Below are positions 27,446-38,782 of a stretch of DNA of 64,000 nt, piece after piece (the stretch's first letter is position 1; every line of letters starts with the position of its first letter). Origin of the DNA: Ophthalmolycus amberensis (lineage: Eukaryota > Chordata > Actinopteri > Perciformes > Zoarcidae). A program made the position numbers and the translations under genes. Under the pieces are notes generated by a model that saw nothing but the letters and a program-made list of their open reading frames with translations, had not been told where the DNA came from and did not search any database. Location of the stretch: contig JAFEUB010000910.1 of assembly GCA_024529925.1 (NCBI GenBank), positions 31,001-95,000 on the forward strand, written 5' to 3'.

Positions 27446-27784
27446 GACACTTGCATGTTAATGTATTTACTTTGTGATGGGACACGAAAATGGCAGCAAG
27501 GAGAAGCATCAATATGTGGAGCTACTGTATGTTCTCCTTCGTCCTCTCTCTCTCTCTCTCGCAACCCAACAGGTCGAGACAGATGGTCACCCACCCAGAG
27601 CCTGGTTCTGCCTGTTAAAAGGGAGTCTTTCTTCGCCACTGTCGCTCCAGTGATTGCTTGTGTGGGTAATTGTTGGATCTCCGTCAACAACAATATCATA
27701 AAGCGTGCACTTCTTTTTTCAGCAACCATGAAATCAATGTCAAGTACCTTTTATGTAAAGCAATAGACTGGAGCACTGTGGCCA

Positions 27785-27825
27785 AGACAAATGTCCCGTC
27801 AGGGGCAATAAAGTTTACTCTATCT
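27785..27825 (+). repeat. LINE-like 3' tail
   Basis: The text ACAAATGTCCCGTCAGGGGC followed by AATAAAGTTTACTCTATC resembles the better-preserved LINE end at 53585-53625. It may mark the end of the inserted unit that carries the coiled-coil frame. Confidence 0.45.
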
Positions 27826-28685
27826 TTACTTGATTACATTTATTTATTGCACTTTATTTTATATTAAAAAGCACTGATCCTGTTCTGGCATTACTATCAT
27901 ATGTGTTAGAATTCTCCAACAGGCACTTGTTTTAATATTTAAATATGAGTAAGCATAACAATTGGCTTCATTCGCCAACTGTTCTTAATAACAAAGGTCT
28001 TCATAAAACCCACTTTGCGATTTGTTCTTAGATAAAGAAGAGAATCTATAAACTTACAAACATTTCAGTGTTGACATGTTTGTGCAAAATAATTGGTTAT
28101 TGCGTTTTTGTCAATTTTAGCTCGCTATTTATAGTCTTTATAATGAGCTAAGCTATCCGGCTGCTCGCTGTAGCTTCATATTTAATGCAGAGATTTGACA
28201 ATAGTATCAATATTCCCATCAAACTCTCGGGAAGAGAGCATGCAAGTGTGTTCCCCAAAATGTAGAACTATTCCTTTAATGATGCTGAAATCATTGATAT
28301 GGACAACATACTTACATTTTCCAACTTCTTGAATGCAATGACATGTTGATGATTTCATGTTTTGTATCATTTCAATTTTTGTTTCATACTGATAGTCAAA
28401 CAAAACTCGGCCTTGAGTTGAAGCTGCAACGTTATTAGTATGTCTTGTGTTTTTAGAAAGGAAAATCTTTTAAATTATGGCATATGTGATTGTATTCTAT
28501 TTTTTTGTAGTCTTGGACTTTTGAGTCCATACTTCTTGTTAAGTAGGAAAGAATTTTCAGTAACAACACAGCTGTCGCGTTGAAAGAAGAGTCACATTGT
28601 GCGATCCACCTTTTGCCATGTGAATGGCAAGACACAAAACCTTTGTAGTTCACGGATTAATAGAAAAGACCCGTTACAAAGTCTG

Positions 28686-28795
28686 ACAACTCAATAGCTG
28701 ACATTCCAGTGTACAGTGTACAATCGAGCCGTTTCATTCCACAGCTCAATGGCTAACATTCCAGTCTACAGTACACAATCAAGCCATCTCATTCT
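28686..28795 (+). repeat. 55-bp tandem duplication
   Basis: The units 28686-28740 and 28741-28795 differ by only a few substitutions. Each contains CTCAATRGCTRACATTCCAG. Confidence 0.85.
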
Positions 28796-29162
28796 GCTAT
28801 GTTACAGGCTGAAGTTTCCATTGTGTCAGGGTAGTTAGCCCCAGAGACAGACAGAGCCAGCCAAGAGAGGAGTTAGGGCTGTCCGTCAGACTCTAATGTC
28901 TCCACACAACAGCCCAAACCTAAACTGACAGGCACACACCATACTGACAGCCCACTAACAACATGCTATTGTTCCGTCGCAAATGGCCAAGACACACCTT
29001 TCAGAGCTCACATAGAGAGAGACGGAGTGGCAGAAAGAGGACTCACAGAGACAACCTCATACTGTGGGCCTCAGCACAAAGGAGCAACATACATAGGTCA
29101 CATATAGATACAATCTTCTATCACAATATATCATTTTACACTGATCATTTGAGAAACTGATT

Positions 29163-29223
29163 ATGAATGGAATTAGTGACAAATTAACGGCCAACGGCCT
29201 AATTTGTCACTAATTCCATTCAT
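29163..29223. repeat. perfect 24-bp inverted repeat with 13-nt loop
   Basis: The left arm (29163-29186, ATGAATGGAATTAGTGACAA then ATTA) is the exact reverse complement of the right arm (29200-29223). The loop is ACGGCCAACGGCC. It sits directly before the tRNA-like segment at 29232-29330. Confidence 0.9.
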
Positions 29224-29231
29224 TATACGTA

Positions 29232-29330
29232 CAGCTATAGTTCAGTAGTATAGCTGGTCGCTCATTAATCTCAGGATTGTTGGTTCAATCCTTGGATCCT
29301 CTGGTCCATGTCTCGTTGATCTTTTGGAGC
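29232..29330 (+). repeat. tRNA-like sequence (SINE head or tRNA pseudogene)
   Basis: An A-box-like stretch (TAGTTCAGTAG, 29238-29248) is followed 33 bp later by a B-box-like GGTTCAATCC (29282-29291). The cloverleaf is degraded, so this is not a functional tRNA gene. Confidence 0.45.
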
Positions 29331-29384
29331 TCCATGTGAGTGACATGTGAGCCTGTCATTTCAACTGTTTGGATTAAAACCAGG

Positions 29385-29882
29385 CAGCAACCTTCGTGTT
29401 TGAAAAGTAAAAGAAATGCTGAAGTTCCTTGAACTTGCATTCATCGGGGGGTGACTCCTCTGGTTGCAAAAAATAAGTCTGATTGTATATGAAAAAATGA
29501 CCCTACTTCTCACTTGATTTATTACCTCAGTAAACGTTGTAAATATGAGTTTATGGTCTCAATCGCTAGTTTAAAGTCTTCAATGCAGCATGATGTTCAT
29601 TTTGTACATGATGGTCCCATTCAGAGTAAAATAAACCATGAAGCAGGTTAGGCTTTAGGGCGGGGCAACCTTGTGTTGACAGGTCGCTACCACGGTTTTG
29701 TGCAGTCTGGATGTTGTCCTTGTTTTCGTCTTACAACTTTATCCCTTTCACAGTCGGTTTTTATGCGTTTATGAAAGTTAATTGTAATCATTTTGGTTGC
29801 CTAACAAAGTCTGGCCAAACAAACCAATGGGTGATGTCATGGTTACAACGTCCACTTCTCATATACAGACTATGGCTGAAAC
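29385..29882 (+). repeat. dispersed repeat family A, long copy
   Basis: This copy has the conserved beginning (ACTTGCATTCATCGGGGGGT, then GACTCCTC) and end (CCAATGGGTGATGTCATGGT, then CGTCCACTTCTCATATACAG). Its interior matches the reverse complement of 575-1205. Confidence 0.7.
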
Positions 29883-31161
29883 ATGGCTGAAACTCTTCTG
29901 GTGGAGAAGGGGTTTAAGATAGAGGGACAATGGAACAACAGTGTCAGAGCTAGCCTTTCCCTTTTTATTCAAACTGGAAAAACTATGGAAAAAAATGTCC
30001 GTCTGACCAATTGCATACCGCGTTCCCCTTATGCATTTGTAAGAAAACTAGCTACCCTTGCTGATTGGATGATTGCGATACCAAAACAGATGAGAAGTAA
30101 CATGCCAGAAGATTCTGGATTTAAAAACATTTCTGAAAAAAAGTCCATCGATAAAGATTAAGCTGTTTGATGAATTTGTAAAATACAACTGCTGTACAGT
30201 AAGATTAGCAGCTTAACACTCAATTGAGACAGCAGAGGCTCGGTGAGTGAATTTCAAGTCGTCTACTATGTAACATGGTGAGCTACATTATTTTCCCATC
30301 AGTTCAAAAATAATTTCACATTAGTTCTAGTTCATTTGAAGTTAGCCTTCGGAGGAAGCAAAGCTTAAACTTAAAGGAGTAGCTTCATAGCGTGCTATAA
30401 ATGGTTTCCCAAAATGTCTTTTGGGCAATTTCTATCTTCTCACAGTACATATTATCACATTACCCAATCCTTTAAGGACTTGACTAGACATGTAAGCATT
30501 TGACTCACCTGCATGCAGACATACACACACGAATGCTAAAGCACATCTCTCAGCTGTGTCCTCTCATGCACGCACTTGCTCAAGTGAGGAACTAAGGCAA
30601 CAGCCTGTCCTCTCGGGGTAATATCCAGTGGATGCCTTCCAAAAATATCTGATCCCCTAAAGGCATAGTTCGCTCAAAAGTAAGTCTGCTGATGTTTTCC
30701 AAAGGAATCTAATTTCGAGCACAATCCAGCACCAAGCACTGTCAATATGCATCTGGTTTAATGAGAAGAATAATGGGACGGTGAGACGATGAAGACGCCC
30801 TGTGTTGCTATGTAAACGCTTTGCCCAATGTGGAAATGAGAATTTCACTATATTGCACATTCAGCTGCCATTTTGACAGAAATGACTGTGTGCGTTTGTG
30901 TGTCGTCATGGATTCTTATTGCCTCAGCCTGTCATTAACCTCACAGTATGTTGTAATAGCCCCTGAGAAATGAGCGTATATAATGATGATACTGTATCTA
31001 CATTCTGTCTGCGCTGATGAAGGTTGGAGTATAAGTATGTATATATTTTTATTTCTTTCGTGCGTCCCATTAGCTCTTGGGTTTAGACCATTATGACTCT
31101 CGGAAAACACATGGAAATAGTGCAGGTACATCAAAAAAATGAGTGACATCTGATACCCTAC

Positions 31162-31310
31162 CTTCTGTCGAATCTCTTCCTCCATCTTGATGGGGGAGCC
31201 GAACTCAGCGACCTGACGGACGCCCTCGCTGGCGTAGCCCCCGTACTCCCATAGCACGTAGCCTCTGGAGTGAGACGCACCAATCAGAGCAGACCAGTGG
31301 TTGGCTCGTC
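31162..31310 (-). CDS. spon1: spondin-1 exon 6: Spondin_N domain
   Basis: The exon is 149 nt and encodes residues 222-271. It is the last spon1 exon in the window and leaves in phase 0. The acceptor is ctttcag|GACGAG and the donor CAGAAG|gtaggg. The peptide contains RRANHWSALIGASHSRGYVL, WEYGGYASEGVRQVAEFGSP and IKMEEEIRQK. These match the human segment around RANHWSAIIGGSHSKNYVLW and VKMEEEIRQQ, recalled from memory. The next exon should begin near SDEVLTVIKAKAQWPAWQP. I looked for its reverse complement through 1-31161 and did not see it, so intron 6 is probably longer than 31 kb. The rest of the Spondin_N domain and the thrombospondin repeats lie outside the window. Confidence 0.97.
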
Positions 31311-31840
31311 CTGAAAGACATTTTAGTTGTTGTTTCATTCAGGTTTGAGTGGTTTGAATTCTGATAAGCAAGTCAAGAAAGGGGTGAATATTAGCTGATT
31401 GATTGAGCAGCTAGCTGGTAGCCTGACGTTGTTATATCGGTACTTTAAGTTTGGGATGATAAACACATTTTTGAGTTTCTCAGTCAGCATTTTTCTTTGG
31501 CTGATTTAAGTAGTAGTTTTATAAGGTGTGGGGGGTGATGTGCCATACGATGTCTTAACTGGGAGCAGTAACCTAGTGGAGGTTGCCAGTACAGATTAAA
31601 GAAAAGATAAACAATATGTTTATTTGTTCGCTTTGGGTAGTGCCAAGCTAGCTGTTTCCAGTCGTTATGCTAAGCTAAACTAACCAGCTGCTGACTGTAG
31701 GTTCAAAATGTCAAACAATTACTTTCCACGTCGTTATTTCAGAAAGATGACTTTGTATTTTCTGACAAAACCCTTCTTGCTACAACCCAGTGGCGCACCC
31801 AGACTTTTTTGACAGGTGGTGGCCAACGGTTTGAACTCAC
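31311..31840 (-). other. spon1 intron 5 (530 bp)
   Basis: This is a short intron between exons 5 and 6. I saw no repeat or coding signal in it. Confidence 0.9.
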
Positions 31841-31963
31841 TTGGGTAGTCTTTGGGATGTACTTTCTCTGACCAGTTGCCGAGGAAGGTGAGTCTGTACT
31901 TGGCTGTTCCGCAGGCGCAGCACTCCATAGCGGGAGCTTCTGTGGCCTCGCCGAACACACGCA
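31841..31963 (-). CDS. spon1: spondin-1 exon 5: linker and start of Spondin_N domain
   Basis: The exon is 123 nt and encodes residues 181-221 plus one base. The acceptor is cctgtag|TGCGTG and the donor CCCAA|gtgagt. The first part (VRVFGEATEAPAM) is a poorly conserved linker. It is followed by ECCACGTAKYRLTFLGNWSE and KVHPKDYP, an almost exact match to the start of the SPON1 Spondin_N domain (CCACGTAKYRLTFYGNWSEK in human, from memory). The motif NWS at residues 210-212 is an N-glycosylation sequon at the site known in the family. A 154-codon open frame that includes this exon (31734-32198) is exon plus intron read-through. Confidence 0.97.
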
Positions 31964-32769
31964 CTACAGGGAGACGGGACGTGAACAAACTAAATTTTAA
32001 GGATATACAATGCACGAGCCAAATAAATGATAGAAAACAGAGTTCAGGAGCTAACAGGCAAACAGAGATCCGCCAGTGCGCAAGCTTTGACATTAATGAA
32101 CACCTGCATAAATTACCAGTGAAATGACTACAATTTGGACCCTGTGAGAATGTCACAAAAACAAACATCCCTGGAATAAACTGGTATTTAAATGACACAT
32201 TAGCTTTGACGCAGATTTATAAATATTCAAATATTGGTCCCGACCAATGTTTTGCAAAGACAGGTCAAGGGGAGTACTTGAATATTTATGAGTCGCCAAA
32301 TTATTCAGAAGAAAATCCTCACTTGACATCTGAGTTATAGCAGGATGAGTCAAACATCGGAGGCGCCTCACGTATGGAGACAAGGTGGCTTGATTGGTTT
32401 GCATAATAACATGGAAAATTTGATTTGGGAGAGGAGAGGAAGATTTAATGAGTCAAAATCCCCAAAATCTCCTGTTGCCTTGCTGCCTCACTGGTGTTTA
32501 TTTGGGGGCCGGACAGCTCCCCAAATCTGGCGTGGCACTCTTCTCTGCAGTGAAATCACAGGTAACATAAAAGCTGTGGAATATTTAAATACATTGACTC
32601 ACAGGAGATCAATGACTCATATATTTTTTTAAACAAGGTATGAAAGGCTGAGGGGGGGGGGGATTAACAGCAGATGGAACAAGGGATAATGGCACCATAA
32701 TGGCACCATAATGGCACCAAAATGGGCGGTCAAGGACAAAAAGAGAAGATGACGAGCAGCTGTCATTAC
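31964..32769 (-). other. spon1 intron 4 (806 bp)
   Basis: This is a short intron between exons 4 and 5. It contains an 11-nt poly-G run (32652-32662) and three 11-bp tandem units (32686-32718). Nothing else was recognised. Confidence 0.9.
32686..32718 (+). repeat. 11-bp tandem repeat (ATAATGGCACC x3)
   Basis: Three exact consecutive units lie within intron 4. Confidence 0.9.
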
Positions 32770-32843
32770 CTTTCTCACACAGTCGAATAGTGAGAGAGCC
32801 TTCATCCTGGAAATAAATGACTCTCTTCTGGACAATACTGGCC
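32770..32843 (-). CDS. spon1: spondin-1 exon 4: end of Reeler domain
   Basis: The exon is 74 nt. Its first base completes the lysine codon begun in exon 3. It then encodes ASIVQKRVIYFQDEGSLTIR followed by LCEK, and ends with one base of the next codon. The acceptor is ctcaag|GGCCAG and the donor GAAAG|gtaatg. The peptide matches the end of the SPON1 Reeler domain with a few conservative changes, and the final cysteine is kept. Exon 5 lies 806 bp away. On the other side intron 3 is 12.3 kb long. Confidence 0.96.
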
Positions 32844-33114
32844 CTTGAGAGACAGAGTGGGCAGGAGAAAGAAAAATAAATTATGAATTGGATAGTAAGA
32901 GGGGTGCAAAAAGTGTATTAGATGGATAATACTGTTGTGTTTTTTTTTCTTCAATATCTGATCCATGTAATCCTTGGTGAGAGGGAAAGGTAATCAGTTC
33001 CCTGATGTTTCATAGTGGACACGAAGTCCACATCTTTTCCACAGAAACAGCGCTGTATTCTCAGGTCCTCATGACTCAATCACACTGCAGTACAAAATGT
33101 AACAGAGCAATCAT

Positions 33115-33869
33115 TAGGGGTGGGGGAAGAAATCGAAACAGCATAGTATCGCGATATTTTGCGTGGCGATATTGTATCGATACATGGACGCCAAGTATCG
33201 ATCTTTTATTATATAAACTATTTAAAAAAATAAAAATAAAAATCTTTTTCTTTTTTAGAAAAATCAAATCAATTACTTTTTCAGTCCACTAGGTGGTGCT
33301 GAGTTATTTTCTGGTGAGGTCAGCAAAGGTCCCGGGTCAGCGTGATTGGTAGGAAGTTGGTCAAAACAAAGAGACATCTGGCCTCACAACGGGGTTAAAT
33401 CTGCCAACAGTAGCCAGGCTCATGGGGAGAGTGCAGCGCACAACTGTATCTTTGCCCTTGACGTCCACGCATCGCAAGTTATACTGAGTTATATAACTCT
33501 TATATCCTACTTATATAAGTTATAGTTCATATACTGAGTCCACACGTTTGCATTTCGTTAAGTTGGACTATGTAGTAATACAAACAGTTCAGTTTGTCGG
33601 GTTTATGACATTGTTGGTCAGTCTGTCTGCTTGACAATCCTATTTTGCTGCAATAAAAATGATTGAAGTGAGATGAACAGACTGAAAACTTTATCTTATC
33701 AGATAAAACATGTTGACACAGTTTTCCTTTGGGGACATCATTTGAAGTTGAAAAAAGTAATAAATTGCAAAATATGTTATCGCAATACTCAGAATATCGC
33801 AGTATCGTGATAATATCGTAGTATCGTGATAATATCGTATCGCGGGACCTCTGGTGATTCCCACCCCTA
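33115..33869. mobile_element. non-autonomous hAT element with 8-bp target-site duplication
   Basis: The ends are TAGGGGTGGG at the left and CCCACCCCTA at the right. They are flanked by a perfect 8-bp direct repeat, GCAATCAT (33107-33114 and 33870-33877). The 755-bp interior is rich in TATCG motifs near both ends and has no transposase frame. An 8-bp duplication with TAGGG-type ends is the hallmark of the hAT superfamily. The perfect duplication suggests a fairly recent insertion. Confidence 0.9.
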
Positions 33870-35028
33870 GCAATCATGCCCACAGACATGAAGGAGAGAC
33901 CGAGCTGGAATTACAGTCGGAAGCAGGAATATAGATCTTTACACAGACCGTGGACAGACCCCAATTGTAACTTATGAAGTAATATTGACTGGAAAGGAAA
34001 CTGTACCAATGAAAGTAGGTTGTTTTACCAAAGGCAGTTACATTCCTCTTCAGTAAAAAATGAAATACATTTCTCATATTGCGCAGAGAGCTGTAAAGCT
34101 GTGTGATGCCACTCCTATGGAAATTCTGAGGTGAAAAGGAAGATGAAAAAAATTGTCAGGGCAACAATAAGGCCTTGCAACACTTTAACAATACGTTTGC
34201 AATAGTTTTACATTCCAGTGCAATACAATTTGCAAACAATCCCTTTAAACAGTTGTAAGTCTGCGCCTACATTTTCCTCAGATAAAATACCTCACTTCTG
34301 GCACAAACTGTTTACAGTACACAAACCTTTTACAGTTTAGAACCAACATCACCTGTAAGTAACCGAGTTTGCTCTGCTGGGGAAAACAGCATTATCTTGG
34401 TTCATATTTACGTTCTGACAACTTCATGACATTAAAGCTGGTTGTACAGGTCTTGCTTTTGACACGTGGACTATGGTCCTGTGATACGGTCCACTGCAGC
34501 AACAAACAAAAAAAGATCTGCAGAGAGCTTGAAATGGTTCAGATCTTTCCTGTCTGAAGGTGGACGACAGGCTGAAATACAGTCCCTTAACCTTTATATA
34601 TGCAAGACAGTGACAGTGAATAAAGGTAGCCATTGCGTGGTTATGGGCGTGTGTGTATGCTGCAGCACTGCTGATTATATCACAGGTTGGTACTGAACCT
34701 TGTTTTATTTATTTGTTATTTACATGTTAGATAGGCAGTAAATATACATTATATCTACTTATGTATGTATGGGCATATGTATAAAATGTTATGTTTAGTT
34801 ATGTTTGATTAATGGCTTAAAATTGTTATCGTTGTTGTAGTTCATGTTGTGATAACCGGAAACAAATGAATAAATAAACACATCAGAGACAGGAATACAT
34901 GCAAAGGAGAAATACATAGATAAAAATGTCCATGTAACAAATGGTTGCCAATATAAACAGATGCTGGTGCAACGGAGAGCCACTATAAGAGTCTTATAGG
35001 CTTTGTGGCCAGGAAAACACACCCGAGT

Positions 35029-35118
35029 GCCCTATGTTCCATCAGCCCTATGTTCCATCAGCCCTATGTTCCATCAGCCCTATGTTCACTCAAACCTATG
35101 TTCCTTTAACCCTATTCC
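35029..35118 (+). repeat. 16-bp minisatellite
   Basis: Three exact units of GCCCTATGTTCCATCA (35029-35076) are followed by diverging copies up to about 35118. Confidence 0.9.
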
Positions 35119-35121
35119 ATG

Positions 35122-35350
35122 AGCGGGTGACCGTGGCTAAGTGGAGAGCAGGGCCGTCCTGCAATCAGAGGATAGGCGGTTCGATCCCCGGCTCTGGCTC
35201 CACTGGTCGCGACACTTAACACTTGATAATTCTATATGTAATTTTCAAAGCAATTAATTGGTCTGTACCCAAATTACATTTGAGAATTGCTATCTTGCCC
35301 TCTGAGGCCAATTTGTGATTGGTGATTTTGGGCTGTACTAAATAAATTGT
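35122..35350 (+). mobile_element. tRNA-derived SINE
   Basis: The head has a good RNA polymerase III A box (TGGCTAAGTGG, 35134-35144) and B box (GGTTCGATCCC, 35178-35188). A unique body follows, and the tail reads GGTGATTTTGGGCTGTACTA then AATAAATTGTATTGAA, as in common teleost SINEs. It starts immediately after the 16-bp minisatellite at 35029-35118. Confidence 0.75.
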
Positions 35351-36593
35351 ATTGAATCTTCAGTAGAAGCAAAGTGTGTGGATAGCAGACATCCCAACTG
35401 TGACTGTTGCAAAGTCTAAGGATAAGCAAGCTTATATTATATAAATATCTCAAATGTAGCAGATTTTTGCTATGAAGAATGTCATCAAAATACTGTATAA
35501 TAGATATTTGTAATACATAAATTGAAATATGTAGCAATTGCATAAATGCTATTTTTCTAAATGCAGTCTTTGTGTCACAGCAGTAAGGTCTTGTCTTTCA
35601 GAGACATGATGTGAAAGTGAGCTGAACAACACTGACTGTGGAGACAGAGGAGGGACTGCCGCCATTAAGTAGGAGTTATCTGTTATATTGCTCCTATACA
35701 TCTTACACAGACTGAATGGTGCAATATACCCCGCAACATGGGTTGACTGCTTGGGCATGAAATTGAAAAACAAAAGGGAACTAAACAGAATTATTGAGTA
35801 CGTTTTTTAATAGTTTCAATGAGGCCATTGGACAACTGGTTTATCCAGCAAATAAATCAATCAATCCAACGATACATCTGGAAAGACGTTTTTCCATCTG
35901 TTCACTGTGAGTAAAATATGAGTCACACCTACAGTTACACCTACCTCACTGTTTAAGATATCCCCTCTTCACTAGACCCGTCTGTTCAATCTGTGCATCA
36001 GTTTGCGAGTCTTCTCAGCTCTATTTTGAAAATGTGTCAATTACAGGCCATTGCACCTCAGAGAAGGAAGACAGTAATAGAGATATGTGTGGGAGGGAAC
36101 AAGTTCTAACAACGTTGCTGCATTTCCCTCTGGTCCTAAAGAGGTCATAGATTACCTAATATATATTTATATATAGCAATGGATGTAGAGCCTAAAAAAG
36201 GACATTTCCCATTTAGGTTATAATTTAAAATGAGCTTAACCAAAGCCATAACGTTTTTAAGATGCCTGTTTAAGATGCCTAACTCTATACAAATGGGTTT
36301 TGAACTAGGCATCAACTTGAATTAATTCAATTGGAATTTTCTGAATTTCACATTTAAACATCTACTCTAGACAGTCTCTGAAAGTTTAAAACCTGCAATT
36401 ATTGACTTTTCATTAGACTTTTTATTATGGCCACTTGAAGGCAGTGGAGCTCGTTACAAATACAAGACTGACATTTCATCACCTTATAGAGTTTGCAATG
36501 CGTTAGAAAATCAATATATTTACAAATCCAACAGGCACAGATCATTTATTTACAGTCTCTACCAACTCCTGAGAAAAGCATCTGGTTCTTTAC

Positions 36594-36675
36594 CTGCTAA
36601 ACGCTCCAGAATGTTGTTGTCTTTGCGCCACTTGATGCTGGGCAGGTAGTGCATAGTGGCTTTATAAGATTTTTT
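36594..36675 (-). other. orphan exon-like segment inside spon1 intron 3
   Basis: This 82-bp segment has an excellent acceptor (a T-rich tract ending ttggtcag) and donor (GCAG|gtaaag) on the gene strand. It is open in one phase, where it reads KKSYKATMHYLPSIKWRKDN followed by NILERLAG. That peptide looks like real coding sequence, but I do not recognise its family, and it is not part of the SPON1 protein I know. Spliced after exon 3 (phase 2) it would hit a TAG near its end. Its open phase would instead fit an exon 2 to exon 5 splice (entry phase 0, exit phase 1). It may be an exon of another minus-strand gene, an alternative or poison exon, or a fossil. Confidence 0.4.
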
Positions 36676-38782
36676 CTGACCAAAACAAAACAATAAAGGT
36701 GAGGGCTGTAAAATCAAAACGACAAGCTGAAAGACACAAAAACTGTCTGTAGAGGTGAGGGGAACTGCGGAGTTCGGTAATTGTTCTCTGTGGGTTTTAC
36801 TTACTACTAGTGCAGTGGCCGTTCAAGACCGTCATGAATGGGGAAATTAGCTATGGAGCCCGTCTTTTCATACCAGGCATTTTAACATGGGGAGATTTAC
36901 GGTTCTCAAGATAGACAAAGAACACGCACATATAGACAGACAAACAGATTGCTTAGAGTTAGATGAACGACTCATTTCACATTACGCTCAGTCATTAATC
37001 TCTTGTCATTACAAAAACAATTGCAATTTTTTACGGTGTTCAATTTCAAATTCAGAGTATATCAATGAGGGATTGCCTCTGCGCGCGCGGCTTTCAACAT
37101 GGCACCGGCTGAGCCGGCGGCTAGAGGCTAACGGTCCTAACAGTGAGAACAGTGGCAACAGTGCTGGCAGAGCTACCAGTATTCACCCGAGGGGGAACTG
37201 GAGAGTGGGCGATACGCTTCTGGTGTAGTTTTTCCCCTTGTATGTCCCTTGTCCCATCCTGTATTTATCAGTATGGTACTACTGATGACCACACGTTAAA
37301 CTGTGTTAACTCCACAACTTATAAATCATAAATGAGCTCGACCAAAAATCTCCCAGACAGTGAGATTAGATCGCTGCCATTTCCCCTCTTGATTGTGGGA
37401 GAGAGCACCAGGCATCTCCCTTTAGATCTGGGCTCTCATATTCGAGTAAGCCAACCCTCGTGTAGCTTCTCTCTGGAGAGGTCCTCTCTCTCTCTCTCTC
37501 TACGACTGTTCATTCAAGTAGCACACCAGGTCGAGCTGCTGTGGCGATATTGCCACCGGCACTTGCTGATGTTCAGTAAATATTTGGCAGCCGCATGTAA
37601 AGCAGATGCCTCGAAGACGGTGCTGTACTCTGAATAAACATTGAAATAACGAAACGACAATGCGACTGTCGCCTATGGTAGGAGAGAAAATATGTATTGA
37701 TAAACACTAATCTTGACGCACTTTAAACAAAGATTAATTCTTCCATATCTATATTTACTCATCTTTTCCCGACCTGCCATACTGCTTCTCTCCATGACAA
37801 ATGCTCCTGACTGCAATAGTAAAAAGCACCGAAGTGGAGAAAACCCCACAATAAGTTACTGTAAAAAAAACCCGGTTCATCCCTTTTTCTTTTATTGTGT
37901 TTATCTATTTCCAGATATACAAAGAATATGAGTGTGTAGACGGTACAAGGCAACCAAAACACAAATCGCTAAATGAAGACATGATTTCTATAAAGTTGCT
38001 CCTCTGTATTCAAATGATAAAATTTGTCCAGAATTATTCTGAAGAATATGAATAAATATTAGTTTGTAAAAAAGAATTACAAGGACAGAAATCAATTCCT
38101 CTTGATAACAGCACAAACTACTTTAGAACATAGTTACAACTATTGCAACGAAACAAAATTAAAAGTAAGGTCATATATTGCAATTTTTTTAAACCTTATT
38201 TAAAAGAAACCTGTTATAATATAAAGAAAACACTGCTGTATTCATAAATCTGAGTGCAAGAGTTACTTTTGCAATATACACATTTTTTACAATCATTACA
38301 AAGTTATTACAAATAATAGTACGGGCAGCATTAAAGTCAGTAAGAATAAAAGTAATTTGGATTTATTCTGTGGGGACCAAACATGTAGTGTAGGTGGCTT
38401 TTTTGATGGCTGAAAGCTGCATTGTGAACGATGTTTTTAGTTTAGGGTGGAGGTTAGATAGAAGGCCTAAATCTAATGCTCACATTTCGCCACTGCTTGA
38501 CGGCGGCGCTACACATAAGGTCAAAAGTTGGGCTGGACGATATGGAGAAAATCAAATATCCCAATATTTTTGACCAAACACCTTGAAATCAATAGTTCAA
38601 CAACGTCGTCGGGTTCACCACTGGTGACTTTACAAAAATATTTACACAATGACATTTTTGATGAATAATCATCAATCAAGTGGGTAGAGGCAAATTATAG
38701 AACAGCTGGTATGTTCAGAAAATTACATCCCTTTACTGTAATTACTTGTAAGCCTCAAAGAAAACACTTATTCCAATATTAC

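Larger units (their letters stand above)
1..31161 (-). other. spon1 intron 6 (partial, at least 31 kb)
   Basis: The interval runs from the exon 6 donor to the window edge. No further spon1 exon was found. Repeats listed separately occupy much of it. The stretches 1-540, 1206-2420, 3140-5880, 7130-8800, 11822-13640, 13860-15330, 15480-17116, 17157-18180, 20540-22480, 23671-26068, 27826-28685 and 29883-31161 hold nothing I can name. Intron status assumes the gene continues leftwards, as the missing spondin and thrombospondin domains require. Confidence 0.8.

Noticed and set aside
29232..29330. Functional tRNA gene
   Set aside because: A complete cloverleaf cannot be drawn, and the A-box and B-box motifs are degraded.
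1..31161. Further spon1 exons (exon 7 onward, thrombospondin repeats)
   Set aside because: I looked for reverse complements of the expected conserved peptides and saw none. A translated search would be decisive.
31734..32198. 154-codon open frame on the minus strand
   Set aside because: This is spon1 exon 5 read through into both neighbouring introns. Only 31841-31963 is exon.
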